Position numbers and translations under genes: made by a program. From NCBI RefSeq assembly GCF_001522865.1, contig NZ_LOWB01000116.1, forward strand, positions 372,001-436,000: DNA of 64,000 nucleotides, read 5' to 3'. The stretch is from Burkholderia sp. TSV86. GTDB taxonomy: Bacteria; Pseudomonadota; Gammaproteobacteria; Burkholderiales; Burkholderiaceae. Within the stretch, counting starts at the first letter, position 1, and every line of letters starts with the position of its first letter. Of this stretch, positions 46,710 to 56,073 are shown piece after piece. The notes under the pieces were generated by a model. The model was not told the origin of the DNA and searched no databases. It saw nothing but the letters and a program-made list of their open reading frames with translations.

Positions 46710-46904
46710 GCAGGACGATGGGCAGGCGTGGCGGCGCGCGGCGCCGGGCCGCTGGCCGCGGCGTCGACGCGGCCGCGGTTTGCCCGCAAGCCGGCCTGCA
46801 ATCACGTCCGTAATCAGGCCCGCAAGCCAGCTCTCCGCCGGCCGGCCGGCAGATCGGCCGCCGTGCTGGCCATTGCGAATCCAACATTCGACCGGATTTT
46901 GACT

Positions 46905-48218
46905 ATGCTATCCACTCCCGCATCGCCGGCATCCGCCGGCGATTTCCCGATGCCCGGCGCGGCGACGTCACGCACGATCAGCGCGGCGCGCGATGCGCTC
47001 GACGGGCGGCGCAAAGGTCTGTCGGCCGTGTTGCCGTTCGTCGGGCCTGCCGTGATCGCGTCGATCGGCTACATGGACCCTGGCAATTTTGCGACCAATA
47101 TCCAGGCGGGTGCCGCCTACGGTTACACGCTGCTGTGGGTCGTGCTGCTCGCGAATGTGATCGCGATGGTGTTTCAGGCGATGTCGGCGAAGCTCGGCAT
47201 CGTGACGGGCCGCAACCTGGCTGAGCTGTGCCGCGAACGCTTTCCGCAGCCGGTGGTCTGGGGAATGTGGGCAGCGTCTGAAATTGCCGCGATGGCGACC
47301 GATCTCGCCGAATTTCTCGGCGGCGCGCTCGCATTTGGCCTGCTGCTTCATTTGCCGCTCCTGGCCGGCATGGCCGCGACGGCGGTGCTGACCGGCGCGA
47401 TCCTGACGCTCGAGAAGCGCGGGTTCCGGCCGCTCGAGGCGGCGATCGCGGCGCTCGTGGGCGTGATTGGCGTGAGCTATCTCGGCGAGCTGCTGATCGC
47501 GCCGCAGAACTGGCATGCCGCTGCCTATCATCTCGTCGTGCCGCAACTGCGGGACGGCGCTGCGCTGACGATCGCGGTCGGCATCATCGGCGCGACGATC
47601 ATGCCGCACACGCTGTATCTGCACTCCGGCCTCACGCAACGGCGCACGACGCCGCGCGATGAGCGCGAGCGCCGCCTGTTGCTGAGCTTTTCGAACCGCG
47701 AGGTAGCCGTCGCGCTTGGCATTGCCGGCTTCGTCAATATCGCGATGGTGATGATGGCATCGTCGGCATTTCACGCGACGATGCCCGGCATGACCGATAT
47801 CGGCGACGCGTATCACACGCTGATTCCGCTACTCGGGCCGGCCGCCGGCGCGCTTTTTCTCGTCGCGCTGTTTGCGTCGGGCGTGTCCAGCTCGGTGGTT
47901 GGCACGCTCGCGGGGCAGGTCGTGATGCAGGGCTTCCTGCGCCGCCAGGTGCCGATCTGGGTGCGCCGTGTCGTGACGATTCTGCCCGCGTTCGTGATGG
48001 TTGCGCTCGGTTGCGACGTCACGCATGCAATGGTGCTGAGCCAGGTCGTGCTGAGTTTCGTGCTGCCGCTGCCGATGGTCGCGTTGCTGCTGCTGTCGAG
48101 CCGGCGCGACGTGCTCGGTGCGTATGCGCTGCGTGTGCCGATGATCGTGGCGGCTGGCGTGGCGAGCGCGGTAATCGTCGGCTTGAACGGGTATCTGGTC
48201 TGGGCGGCGCTCGGTTGA
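46905..48218 (+). CDS. mntH: Nramp-family Mn2+/Fe2+ transporter (MntH-like)
   Basis: A 437-residue, about 11-helix proton-coupled divalent metal importer. TM1 metal motif YMDPGNFATN and TM6 motif IMPHTLYLHSG are present with the Asp, Asn and Met-Pro-His expected for Mn(II)/Fe(II) transport. ATG 46905 starts after a weak ribosome-binding site; longer in-frame sequence is Arg-rich and rejected. Its position after a Mn-dependent oxalate decarboxylase suggests joint expression. Confidence 0.92.
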   Translation: MLSTPASPASAGDFPMPGAATSRTISAARDALDGRRKGLSAVLPFVGPAVIASIGYMDPGNFATNIQAGAAYGYTLLWVVLLANVIAMVFQAMSAKLGIVTGRNLAELCRERFPQPVVWGMWAASEIAAMATDLAEFLGGALAFGLLLHLPLLAGMAATAVLTGAILTLEKRGFRPLEAAIAALVGVIGVSYLGELLIAPQNWHAAAYHLVVPQLRDGAALTIAVGIIGATIMPHTLYLHSGLTQRRTTPRDERERRLLLSFSNREVAVALGIAGFVNIAMVMMASSAFHATMPGMTDIGDAYHTLIPLLGPAAGALFLVALFASGVSSSVVGTLAGQVVMQGFLRRQVPIWVRRVVTILPAFVMVALGCDVTHAMVLSQVVLSFVLPLPMVALLLLSSRRDVLGAYALRVPMIVAAGVASAVIVGLNGYLVWAALG

Positions 48219-48691
48219 CGCGGCGGCGAGTGGATGCATCGCGAATCCGGCATCGATTGTGCAGGGCTTGTGAGCGCGGCGGGCCGGTAATTCGCTGCAT
48301 GGCGGGTGCTCGCCGGCTCCAGTGTTCCAGCCTGATTGATTCCGCGTTCGATTTTTCGCCTGCCGTATTCGCCAGTATTGGTCGCGGCGGGGAAAAAAAG
48401 AAAACCGATGTTTCGTGATTCGAACGATTCGCGGCCGCCAAGCTCGTTGCGCGTGAAATCCTGTCAAGAAAGCGAGGCGTCGAATGTCATTGCGTCCATT
48501 AGAATCACAAAACCAATGCGAGCGATCGTGAAACGGTGCGCCCATTATTCCGCCATGATTAGCCGTTCTAGATCGCGTTGAGCCGATGCTCACGTCTTTG
48601 ACCAAATTTCGTGATTGATCGATGCGCGCGGCAGTCGGCGCATGGTCGATGCCAGGCAGGGGCATCCTGTTACTGACCAGGGGGTAGATCG
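48219..48691. other. Intergenic region upstream of the double-glycine peptide gene
   Basis: A 473-nt stretch with modestly lower GC from about 48320 to 48640, probably containing the promoter of the peptide gene at 48692. No gene or riboswitch recognised. Confidence 0.5.
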
Positions 48692-48862
48692 ATGGAAACG
48701 TTGAATGATGCAGAAATCGCTCAAGTCTCGGGTGGCGTCGTGGATGATATCGTCGGTGGCCCGGTTGGACGGACTGTCGGCGATAGCGGGGGTGGCGGAA
48801 CCGATTGGGGGGTGTTCGAGATAATGCGCTTTCCCTATTACTTTTTTGGCCGATACGAATAA
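48692..48862 (+). CDS. Small peptide with a double-glycine (GG) export leader, bacteriocin-like
   Basis: A 56-residue peptide gene. The first 15 residues, METLNDAEIAQVSGG, fit the class II bacteriocin/microcin leader pattern (L..xE(L/I)xxVSGG), with Gly14-Gly15 as the predicted cut site of a C39-peptidase ABC exporter. The predicted 41-residue mature part begins VVDDIVGGP, is Gly-rich and ends in an aromatic cluster (RFPYYFFGRYE); it has no Cys. AGGGGG ends 7 nt before the ATG, and a terminator-like hairpin follows 30 nt after the stop. No transporter, immunity or modification gene is adjacent. Confidence 0.72.
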   Translation: METLNDAEIAQVSGGVVDDIVGGPVGRTVGDSGGGGTDWGVFEIMRFPYYFFGRYE

Positions 48863-48891
48863 ATCAGCGTCATTCTCTTCGGTCAACACCG

Positions 48892-48918
48892 AAAACCGCC
48901 GGCATGTTCGGCGGTTTT
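48892..48918. terminator. Rho-independent-like terminator
   Basis: Perfect 9-nt stem AAAACCGCC / GGCGGTTTT with a 9-nt loop. The A- and T-runs on either side make it usable in both directions, for the peptide gene and possibly for the convergent molybdoenzyme gene. Confidence 0.8.
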
Positions 48919-48976
48919 CATATTCTGCCGAACTGCTGCGCAAGCGCAGCCCGGGCGACGGCGTTTGCAATTTGCG

Positions 48977-51307
48977 TCACGCCGCTTGCGGCGCGGCCGT
49001 GCGAGCCGACCGATGCATCAGCACCGGAATCGACTTCGACGTAGGTGTATTGCAGACGTCGCCGACGCTGTCGAGCGGCACGAGCGGGTTGGTTTCCGGA
49101 TAGTATGCGCCGAGACAGCCGCGCGGAATGTCATACGCAACAAGCAGGAAACCTTCGGCGCGCCGTTCGATACCGTCGTCCCACACCGTTTCGAGATCAA
49201 CGCGCTCGCCCGCCTCGAAACCGAGCATCGCGAGATCCTCCGGATTCGCGAATACCACGCGCCGCTGCCCGAACACGCCGCGATAGCGGTCGTCGAGCGC
49301 GTAGATCGTGGTGTTGTACTGATCGTGCGAGCGCGTCGTCATCAATGTCATCAGGCGCTTGCCGTGGCGCGCGCGGGCACGTTGGATCGGCGTGTCGGCG
49401 GGCAGCGGATGGACGATGAAATTCGCTCGGCCGGTGGGCGTCAGCCATTCGCGCTCGCGCGATTCGACCCGCAAATGGAAGCCGCCCGGCCGTGCGATCC
49501 GCGCGTTGTAATCGTCGAAGCCGGGAATGGCGGCCTCGATCGCATCGCGGATCTTCGCGTAATCGTTCATATAGCCGAGCCAGTCGATCGCGCCTTCGCT
49601 GCCGAACAGCGCGTCGCCGAGCCGTGCGACGATCGCGGTCTCCGACAGCAGGTTCGGCGACGCCGGTTTGTTCATCCCATACGATACGTGCACCATGCAC
49701 ATCGAATCCTCGACCGTCACGCCCTGGGCGACGCCGTTCTGCATGTCGATCTCGGCGCGCCCGAGCGTCGGCAGGATCAGCGCGTCGCGGCCGTGGACGA
49801 GATGGCTGCGGTTGAGCTTGGTCGTGATATGGACAGTCAGGTCGCAGTTGCGCAAACCTTGCCAGGTGCGCGGCGTGTCCGGTGTCGCCATCGCGAAGTT
49901 GCCGCCAAGCCCGATGAACACGTTGATGCGGCTGTCGAGCATGGCCTCGATGGTTTCGACGACGTCGTAGCCGTGCTCGCGCGGCGGCTCGAAGCCGAAC
50001 ACACGGCCGAGCTGGTCGAGGAACGCGGCGCTCGGCTTTTCCTCGATGCCGACCGTGCGATTGCCCTGGACGTTCGAATGTCCGCGCACGGGGCACAGGC
50101 CGGCGCCGGGGCGGCCGATATTGCCGCGCATCATCATCAGGTTCGACAGCATCTGCACGGTGGCCACCGAATGTTTGTGCTGAGTGAGGCCCATGCCCCA
50201 CGTCGCGATCACGCGCTTGCCGCGTGCGTAGACTTGCGCGAGCGCATCGATCTGCTCATATCGCACGCCGCTTTGCGCGCTTAGCGCGGCCCAGCTTTGC
50301 GCGCGCAGATCCGCTGCGAACGCGTCGAAACCGTGCGTATGCGCGGCGAGGAACTCGGCGTCGAGCACACGCTCGCCGCCGCGCTCGCGCGCGGCGTCGT
50401 CGAGTTCGAGCACGCGTTTGGCGACCCCCTTGATCAGCGCGAAATCGCCGCCGATCGACGGCTGCACGAACATCGACGCGATCGGCGTGCTCGACATCGT
50501 CAGCATTTCCGCCGGATGCTGCGGGCTCGCGAAGCGTTCGAGCCCCCGCTCCCGAAGCGGATTGATCGATACGATCGCCGCGCCGCGCCGCGCGCATTCG
50601 CGCAGTTCACCAAGCATTCGCGGATGGTTGGTCGCGGGATTTTGGCCGAAGATCAGCAATGTATCGGCCTGCTCGAAATCGTCGAGCGTGACGGTGCCCT
50701 TGCCGACGCCGACCGTCGCGGGCAGCCCGCGGCTCGTTGCCTCGTGGCACATGTTCGAGCAATCGGGGAAATTGTTCGTGCCGTAGCGCCGCACGAGAAG
50801 CTGATAGAGAAACGCAGCCTCGTTGCTTGCGCGGCCCGACGTGTAGAATGCCGCGCGATTCGGATCGTCCAGCGCGCGCAGATGCCGCGCGATCAGCGCG
50901 AACGCGTCGTCCCATGTAATCGGCGCGTAGCGGTCGGTCGCGGCGTCGTAGATCATCGGGTCGGTGAGCCGCCCGTGCTGCTCGAGCTCGTAATCGGATT
51001 GCTCGAGCAGCGACGTGACCGTGTGCTCGGCGAAGAACGCCGGCGTCACGCGTTTCGCGGTCGCTTCGGCCGCAACGGCCTTCACGCCGTTCTCGCAGAA
51101 TTCAAAAGTCGACGCGTGCTCGCGGTCGGGCCACGCGCATCCGGGGCAGTCGAAGCCGTCCGGCTGGTTCTGGCGCAGCAGCGTGCGGTAATTGACGCCC
51201 GGCACTTTTTCCTTGATCAGATTGATCGCGACGTATTTGAGCGCGCCCCAACCGCCTGCCGGATGGGCATAGGGTTCGATGCGCGCGTCGGAGTCCTTGC
51301 TTTTCAT
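48977..51307 (-). CDS. ydeP: FdhF/YdeP-family molybdopterin oxidoreductase
   Basis: A 776-residue molybdopterin-guanine-dinucleotide enzyme of the YdeP branch. An N-terminal cysteine set (FDCPGCAWPD ... FCENG) is the likely [4Fe-4S] site; NFPDCSNMCHEAT contains the candidate Mo-ligand Cys; ADTLLIFGQNPATNHPRM and MRGNIGRPGAGLCPVRGHSN bind cofactor. YdeP is linked to acid resistance in E. coli; the substrate is unknown, and no Tat signal is seen, so it is cytoplasmic. The start MKSKDSDARIEP fits the family. It is divergent from a MocR regulator. Confidence 0.9.
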   Translation of the reverse strand: MKSKDSDARIEPYAHPAGGWGALKYVAINLIKEKVPGVNYRTLLRQNQPDGFDCPGCAWPDREHASTFEFCENGVKAVAAEATAKRVTPAFFAEHTVTSLLEQSDYELEQHGRLTDPMIYDAATDRYAPITWDDAFALIARHLRALDDPNRAAFYTSGRASNEAAFLYQLLVRRYGTNNFPDCSNMCHEATSRGLPATVGVGKGTVTLDDFEQADTLLIFGQNPATNHPRMLGELRECARRGAAIVSINPLRERGLERFASPQHPAEMLTMSSTPIASMFVQPSIGGDFALIKGVAKRVLELDDAARERGGERVLDAEFLAAHTHGFDAFAADLRAQSWAALSAQSGVRYEQIDALAQVYARGKRVIATWGMGLTQHKHSVATVQMLSNLMMMRGNIGRPGAGLCPVRGHSNVQGNRTVGIEEKPSAAFLDQLGRVFGFEPPREHGYDVVETIEAMLDSRINVFIGLGGNFAMATPDTPRTWQGLRNCDLTVHITTKLNRSHLVHGRDALILPTLGRAEIDMQNGVAQGVTVEDSMCMVHVSYGMNKPASPNLLSETAIVARLGDALFGSEGAIDWLGYMNDYAKIRDAIEAAIPGFDDYNARIARPGGFHLRVESREREWLTPTGRANFIVHPLPADTPIQRARARHGKRLMTLMTTRSHDQYNTTIYALDDRYRGVFGQRRVVFANPEDLAMLGFEAGERVDLETVWDDGIERRAEGFLLVAYDIPRGCLGAYYPETNPLVPLDSVGDVCNTPTSKSIPVLMHRSARTAAPQAA

Positions 51308-51387
51308 GAAGAGCGGTTGAAATGGCGACGAGTGAAGCCTACGCGCGCGGCGGCGCCTGCGGCGGCACACCTCGTTCGAAAGAAAAA

Positions 51388-51433
51388 GAGTACAGTCTGC
51401 GTTTTTGGCGAAATTTGGCGGAAAACTGTACTC
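51388..51433. promoter_or_regulatory. Perfect 9-nt inverted repeat, candidate MocR operator
   Basis: GAGTACAGT (51388-51396) and ACTGTACTC (51425-51433) are exact reverse complements separated by 28 nt, 11 nt before the MocR ATG and about 80 nt from the divergent ydeP ATG. The centre-to-centre distance (37 nt) is about 3.5 helical turns. It probably controls both genes. Confidence 0.6.
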
Positions 51434-51443
51434 CATCTATGCG

Positions 51444-52886
51444 ATGAATCGACCATCGAAAAGCAACATGAAGCGTTACGAACAGCTTGCGGACGAGATC
51501 GACGCGATGATCCGGCGCGGCGTCTACCGGCCCGGCGAGCGCATTGCGTCGGTGCGGCAGGCAAGCCGCCAGCACGGGCTCAGCATGACGACCGTGGTGC
51601 GCGCGTATCTGGTGCTCGAAAGCCGCGGCGCGATCGAGAGCCGCCCGCAATCCGGTTATTTCGTGCGCGCGCGCGCGGATACGGCGGCGCTCGAACTGCG
51701 CGCGTCAGCGCCCGATGCCGCGCCGTCGGCCGTCGACGTGAGCCGGCTCGTGTTGTCTACGCTGCGCTCGATCGCGCGCGACGACGCGGTGCCGCTCGGC
51801 TCGCCGTACCCGGATTCGACACCGTTCCCGTCGCAGCGCATCGCGCGGCATGCCCATGCGATCGCGCTGCGCCGCACCCGATGGGGCGTGATCGACGATC
51901 TGCCGCCCGGTAACCCGGCGCTCGTCAGGCAGATCGCGCGCCGTTACCTGGAGCATGGCATCGCATTCGATCCGCACGAGATCGTCGTGACGATCGGCGC
52001 GACCGAGGCGATCAACCTTTGCTTGCAGGCGGTCGCGAAGCCGGGCGATACGATCGCGGTCGAATCGCCCACGTTCTATGCGCTGCTGCATGCGATCGAG
52101 CGGCTCGGGATGCGAGCGATCGAAGTCGCGACGCATCCAGGCGAGGGGATCGACATCGATGCGCTCGCGCGGCTGCTCGAGCGCGAGCGCATCGCTGCCT
52201 GCATGGTGATGCCGAACTTCCAGAATCCATTAGGGTTCCTGATGCCTGATGCGCGCAAGCGCGCGCTCGTCGATCTGCTCACGCGTCACGACGTGCCGGT
52301 GATCGAGAGCGACGTCTATCATGAGTTGTACTACGGCAACGCGCGGCCGAGCACATTAAAGGCGTTCGATATGCATGGGCTCGTGCTGCACTGCGCGTCG
52401 TTTTCGAAAAGCTTGTCGCCTGCTTATCGGGTTGGCTGGGCGATGCCGGGGCGTTATCGCGATCAGGTCGAAAAACTGAAATTCCTCAATACACTCGCGA
52501 CGCCCGCGATCGATCAGCTTGCGATCGCCGAGTATCTGCAGCACGGCGGCTATGATCGTCATCTGCGCCGCATCCGCAAGCTGTATGCGCAACAGGCGAG
52601 CCTGATGGCGGCGATGGTGCGGCGCTTCTTTCCCGATGGCACGAGGCTGTCGCAACCGAAGGGCGGTTACGTGCTGTGGGTCGAACTGCCGCGCGACGTC
52701 GACGCGATGGAGTTGTACCGGCTTGCGCTCGCGCAGCGAATCACGATCGGCCCGGGACATATGTTTTCGACGTCGGATGCGTATCGGCATTTCATCCGGC
52801 TGAATTACAGCTATCCTTGGTCGCCGCAGATCGAAGAGGCGATCAAGACGCTCGGCACGCTGGCGGCCTCCTGCGCGCGGCGATGA
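51444..52886 (+). CDS. MocR/PdxR-type regulator (GntR wHTH plus PLP aminotransferase-like domain)
   Basis: A 480-residue MocR protein. The GntR winged helix is YEQLADEIDAMIRRGVYRPG then ERIASVRQASRQHGLSMTTV; the fold-type I domain shows EIVVTIGATEAINLC and the PLP-Lys loop CASFSKSLSPAYRVGW. It probably senses an amino acid or PLP and controls itself and the divergent ydeP via the inverted repeat. A second Met (51468) is an alternative start. The distant relation to aminotransferases does not imply enzyme activity. Confidence 0.92.
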   Translation: MNRPSKSNMKRYEQLADEIDAMIRRGVYRPGERIASVRQASRQHGLSMTTVVRAYLVLESRGAIESRPQSGYFVRARADTAALELRASAPDAAPSAVDVSRLVLSTLRSIARDDAVPLGSPYPDSTPFPSQRIARHAHAIALRRTRWGVIDDLPPGNPALVRQIARRYLEHGIAFDPHEIVVTIGATEAINLCLQAVAKPGDTIAVESPTFYALLHAIERLGMRAIEVATHPGEGIDIDALARLLERERIAACMVMPNFQNPLGFLMPDARKRALVDLLTRHDVPVIESDVYHELYYGNARPSTLKAFDMHGLVLHCASFSKSLSPAYRVGWAMPGRYRDQVEKLKFLNTLATPAIDQLAIAEYLQHGGYDRHLRRIRKLYAQQASLMAAMVRRFFPDGTRLSQPKGGYVLWVELPRDVDAMELYRLALAQRITIGPGHMFSTSDAYRHFIRLNYSYPWSPQIEEAIKTLGTLAASCARR

Positions 52887-52910
52887 CGGGCAGACGGAAA
52901 AAGACAGGCG

Positions 52911-53240
52911 ATGGATGCGAATCGTGAACATGACGGCGGCTCTGGCGGGCACGCGCGTTTAAGCGAAAGTGATGGGCAGGCAGGCGGCGACACACTCGAT
53001 CCGGCGATCGTCGCGGTGCTGTTGCGGCTGCGTGAGGCCGCTGTCGAGAGGCCCGGAGGAGCGTGGTCGCTTGCGAAGCTCAGCAAGCGTGCACGCCTGC
53101 CGATGAGCGTGTTGCGGCGCGCGCTGACCCAGCTCGATGCGGCGGGCCTGACGCAAACGCTGATGCGCGACGACGCAACGGGCCGCGCTGCGCTGACTGC
53201 GCTGGGGCGCGAGTTGAGCGACGCGCTGGCCGAGCAGTGA
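52911..53240 (+). CDS. Small winged-helix DNA-binding protein
   Basis: A 109-residue protein. The C-terminal two thirds looks like a MarR/GntR-type winged helix: GAWSLAKLSKRARLPMSVLR, RALTQLDAAGLTQTLMRDD. The first 30 residues are Gly/Asp-rich and probably disordered. It lies 24 nt after the MocR gene on the same strand, so may be co-transcribed, and it converges on mgtA. Target unknown. Confidence 0.72.
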   Translation: MDANREHDGGSGGHARLSESDGQAGGDTLDPAIVAVLLRLREAAVERPGGAWSLAKLSKRARLPMSVLRRALTQLDAAGLTQTLMRDDATGRAALTALGRELSDALAEQ

Positions 53241-53310
53241 GCGGCGCAAGCAGCCGGACCGTGCGTGTGGCCCGCGTTGCGCGGGTCGCACGCATGGCAG
53301 ACGGCTTACC

Positions 53311-56073
53311 TCAGAACCACTGCTTGTAACGCCGCACGTAGAGGGTCTTCACGGCCTGCGCGAGCACGATATAGCCGGCCATCGTCGCGACGAGCCACAG
53401 CCAGTAGCTGCCCGGCAGTTGCATGAAGCCGAGCGCGCCCGCGAACGGCGAAAACGGTAGCCAGCAGCCGATCGCGATCGCAATGGCCGTCGATAGCAGT
53501 ACCGGCAGCGCGGCGGTGCTTTGCAGGAACGGAAATTTTTGTGTGCGCAGCAAATGCACGACGAGCGTTTGCGACACTAGGCTCTCGATGAACCAGCCCG
53601 AGTTCATCACGATCTGGCCGCCCGCGCCGCCTTGCACATGATATATCGCGCCCGCGCCGAACACGGTCCACATCAGCACGTAGGTCGTGATGTCGAATAC
53701 GGACGAGCTCGGCCCGATCCATAGCATGAAGCGCTCGATGTTGTTCGCCTCCCACTTGCGCGGCTTCTTCAGGAATTCGGGGTCCATACGATCCCACGGC
53801 AGCAGCATTTGCGACGTGTCATAGATCAGGTTGAGCACGAGCAATTGCGCGGCGAGCATCGGCTCCCACGGCAAAAACGCGCTTGCGACCAGCACCGAAA
53901 GCACGTTGCCGAAATTCGAGCTGGCGGTCATGTTCAGATACTTGAGGATGTTGCCGAACGTCTCGCGCCCTTTGATCACGCCTTCCTCGAGCACCATCAG
54001 ACTCTTTTCGAGCAGGATGATATCGGCGGTTTCCTTTGCGATGTCCGCGCCGCTGTCGACCGAGATGCCGACGTCGGCGTCGCGCAATGCCGGCGCATCG
54101 TTGATGCCATCGCCGAGAAAGCCGACAGTGTGACCGTTCGCCTGCAGTGCCTGGACGATGCGCGCCTTCTGGAGCGGCGTGAGCTTTGCGAACACCGTGG
54201 TCCGTTCGGCGGCCGCTTTGAGCGCGGCGTCGTCGAGCGCGTCGATTTCCGCGCCCACGAGCGGCCGGCCCGGCGCGAGGCCGACCTGGCGGCAGACGTT
54301 CAGCGTGACGCTCGGGTTGTCACCCGTCAGCACCTTGAGCGCCACACCGTTTTCGAGCAATGCGGCGAGCGCCGGCGCGGCCGAATCTTTCGGCGGATCG
54401 AGAAAGGTGAGCAAGCCGTGAATCACGAGATCGCGCTCGTCCGAGTTCCGGTACTGTTCGCGCTCGTCGCCGGGCGCGATCGCGCGGGTGGCGACGATCA
54501 GCACGCGAAAGCCGTCCTCGGCGTATGAGTTCGCGTGCGTGAGCAACCGTTTGCGCCGGACGGCGTCCAGCGGATGCACGTCGCTGCCGTCCTGCACATG
54601 CGTCGACACGGCGAGCATCTCCTCGACCGCGCCCTTGCAGATCAGCAGATGCGCGCCGCGCGTATCCTCGACGACGACCGACAGCCGCCGCCGCACGAAA
54701 TCGAACGGCAACTCGTCGATCTTCCGGTAGCCCTGCGGTTTCGCGCGCTCGCCGATCTGGTTCGCGCGATTGACGATCGCGATGTCGATCAGGTTCTTCT
54801 GGCCGCTTTGATGAAAGCTGTTCAGCCAGGCCAGGCGCAGCACGTCCTCGTGCTTGCGGCCGCATACGTCGAGATGATGCTCGAGGATGATTTTGTCCTG
54901 CGTAAGCGTGCCGGTCTTGTCCGTGCAGAGCACGTCCATCGCACCGAAGTTCTGCACCGAGTTCAGCCGCTTGACGACCACCTTGCGCCGCGCCATCGCG
55001 ACCGCGCCGCGCGCGAGATTCGCGCTGACGATCATCGGCAGCATCTCCGGCGTGAGGCCGACTGCCACCGCGAGCGCGAAGGTGAGTGCGCTCAGCCAAT
55101 CGCCCTTGGTGAGACCGTTGATCACGAAGACGATCGGCACCATCACGAACATGAAGCGGATCAGCAGCCAGCTCACGCTCGATACGCCGCGATCGAAGCT
55201 CGTTTCGCCCCGCTTGTGGCTGACGACGTTTTTCGCCAGCGCGCCGAAATAAGTGTCGGCGCCGGTTGCGACGACTACCGCGCTTGCCGTGCCGCTCACG
55301 ACGTTCGTGCCCATGAAGCACACGTTGGACAGCTCGAGCAGTGAGCCGGGTTGCGTGTCGCCGCCGGGCGCCCCATGCGCGGCGCATTTCTGCGCGACCG
55401 CGCCGAGCGTGTCGTACTTCTCGACGGGAAGTGCTTCGCCCGTGAGCGCCGCCTGACTGATGAACAGATCGCGCGATGCAATCAGGCGCACGTCGGCGGG
55501 GATCATGTCGCCGGCCGACAGATGCACGATGTCGCCGGCGACGACCTCTTGCATCGGCATGTCCTGCTTAATGGGTTCGGCAGCATCGTCGGAACGGCGC
55601 TGAACGGTCGCCGTCGTGCGAACCATCGCCTTGAGCTTTTCGGCGGCGTGCAGCGAGCGGAATTCCTGAACGAAACGCAGCAGTGCGCTGATCGTCACCA
55701 TCGTCAGCAAGATCGTGATGCCCACGTAATCGCGATCGCCCGGCGCGGCGAAATAGATGTCTGTGAAAAAGCTGATCGCGGTGAGTGCGAGCAGCACGTA
55801 GACGAACGGATTGTGAAACGACTGAACAAGCTGACGGCTCCAATGAGGCGGCCCGTGGTGCGCGATTTCGTTCGGGCCGTCCAGCAGCAGCCGATTTGCG
55901 GCGTCGGCGGCGGTGAGGCCATCTGCGCTTGTGCGCAGATTCTTCAAGGTATCGTTGAGCGATTGCGCGGCTGCTTGCGCGATACGCATCGAAAGGCGGC
56001 CGTTGCCGTCGTTGCGCGCGCCGTAATTCAGGAAGCCGCGCTGTTTGCGTTTCGATGGGAAGGTTTGTTTCAT
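53311..56073 (-). CDS. mgtA: Magnesium-transporting P-type ATPase (MgtA/MgtB)
   Basis: A 920-residue P-type ATPase, IIIB subclass. The phosphorylation motif CTDKTGTLTQD, LTGEALPVEKYD (TGE loop), the ion-site helix GLTPEMLPMI and hinge GDGINDAPALRDADVG are intact, with about ten membrane helices. It imports Mg(II) from the periplasm on Mg starvation. A GGAG box precedes ATG 56073, which I prefer to a longer frame. About 700 nt upstream are gene-free, room for a long leader, but no Mg-sensing element was recognised. Confidence 0.93.
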   Translation of the reverse strand: MKQTFPSKRKQRGFLNYGARNDGNGRLSMRIAQAAAQSLNDTLKNLRTSADGLTAADAANRLLLDGPNEIAHHGPPHWSRQLVQSFHNPFVYVLLALTAISFFTDIYFAAPGDRDYVGITILLTMVTISALLRFVQEFRSLHAAEKLKAMVRTTATVQRRSDDAAEPIKQDMPMQEVVAGDIVHLSAGDMIPADVRLIASRDLFISQAALTGEALPVEKYDTLGAVAQKCAAHGAPGGDTQPGSLLELSNVCFMGTNVVSGTASAVVVATGADTYFGALAKNVVSHKRGETSFDRGVSSVSWLLIRFMFVMVPIVFVINGLTKGDWLSALTFALAVAVGLTPEMLPMIVSANLARGAVAMARRKVVVKRLNSVQNFGAMDVLCTDKTGTLTQDKIILEHHLDVCGRKHEDVLRLAWLNSFHQSGQKNLIDIAIVNRANQIGERAKPQGYRKIDELPFDFVRRRLSVVVEDTRGAHLLICKGAVEEMLAVSTHVQDGSDVHPLDAVRRKRLLTHANSYAEDGFRVLIVATRAIAPGDEREQYRNSDERDLVIHGLLTFLDPPKDSAAPALAALLENGVALKVLTGDNPSVTLNVCRQVGLAPGRPLVGAEIDALDDAALKAAAERTTVFAKLTPLQKARIVQALQANGHTVGFLGDGINDAPALRDADVGISVDSGADIAKETADIILLEKSLMVLEEGVIKGRETFGNILKYLNMTASSNFGNVLSVLVASAFLPWEPMLAAQLLVLNLIYDTSQMLLPWDRMDPEFLKKPRKWEANNIERFMLWIGPSSSVFDITTYVLMWTVFGAGAIYHVQGGAGGQIVMNSGWFIESLVSQTLVVHLLRTQKFPFLQSTAALPVLLSTAIAIAIGCWLPFSPFAGALGFMQLPGSYWLWLVATMAGYIVLAQAVKTLYVRRYKQWF

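Noticed and set aside
48977-51307. Formate dehydrogenase as function of the molybdoenzyme
   Set aside because: The active-site surroundings and lack of partner subunits fit the YdeP branch, not formate dehydrogenase.
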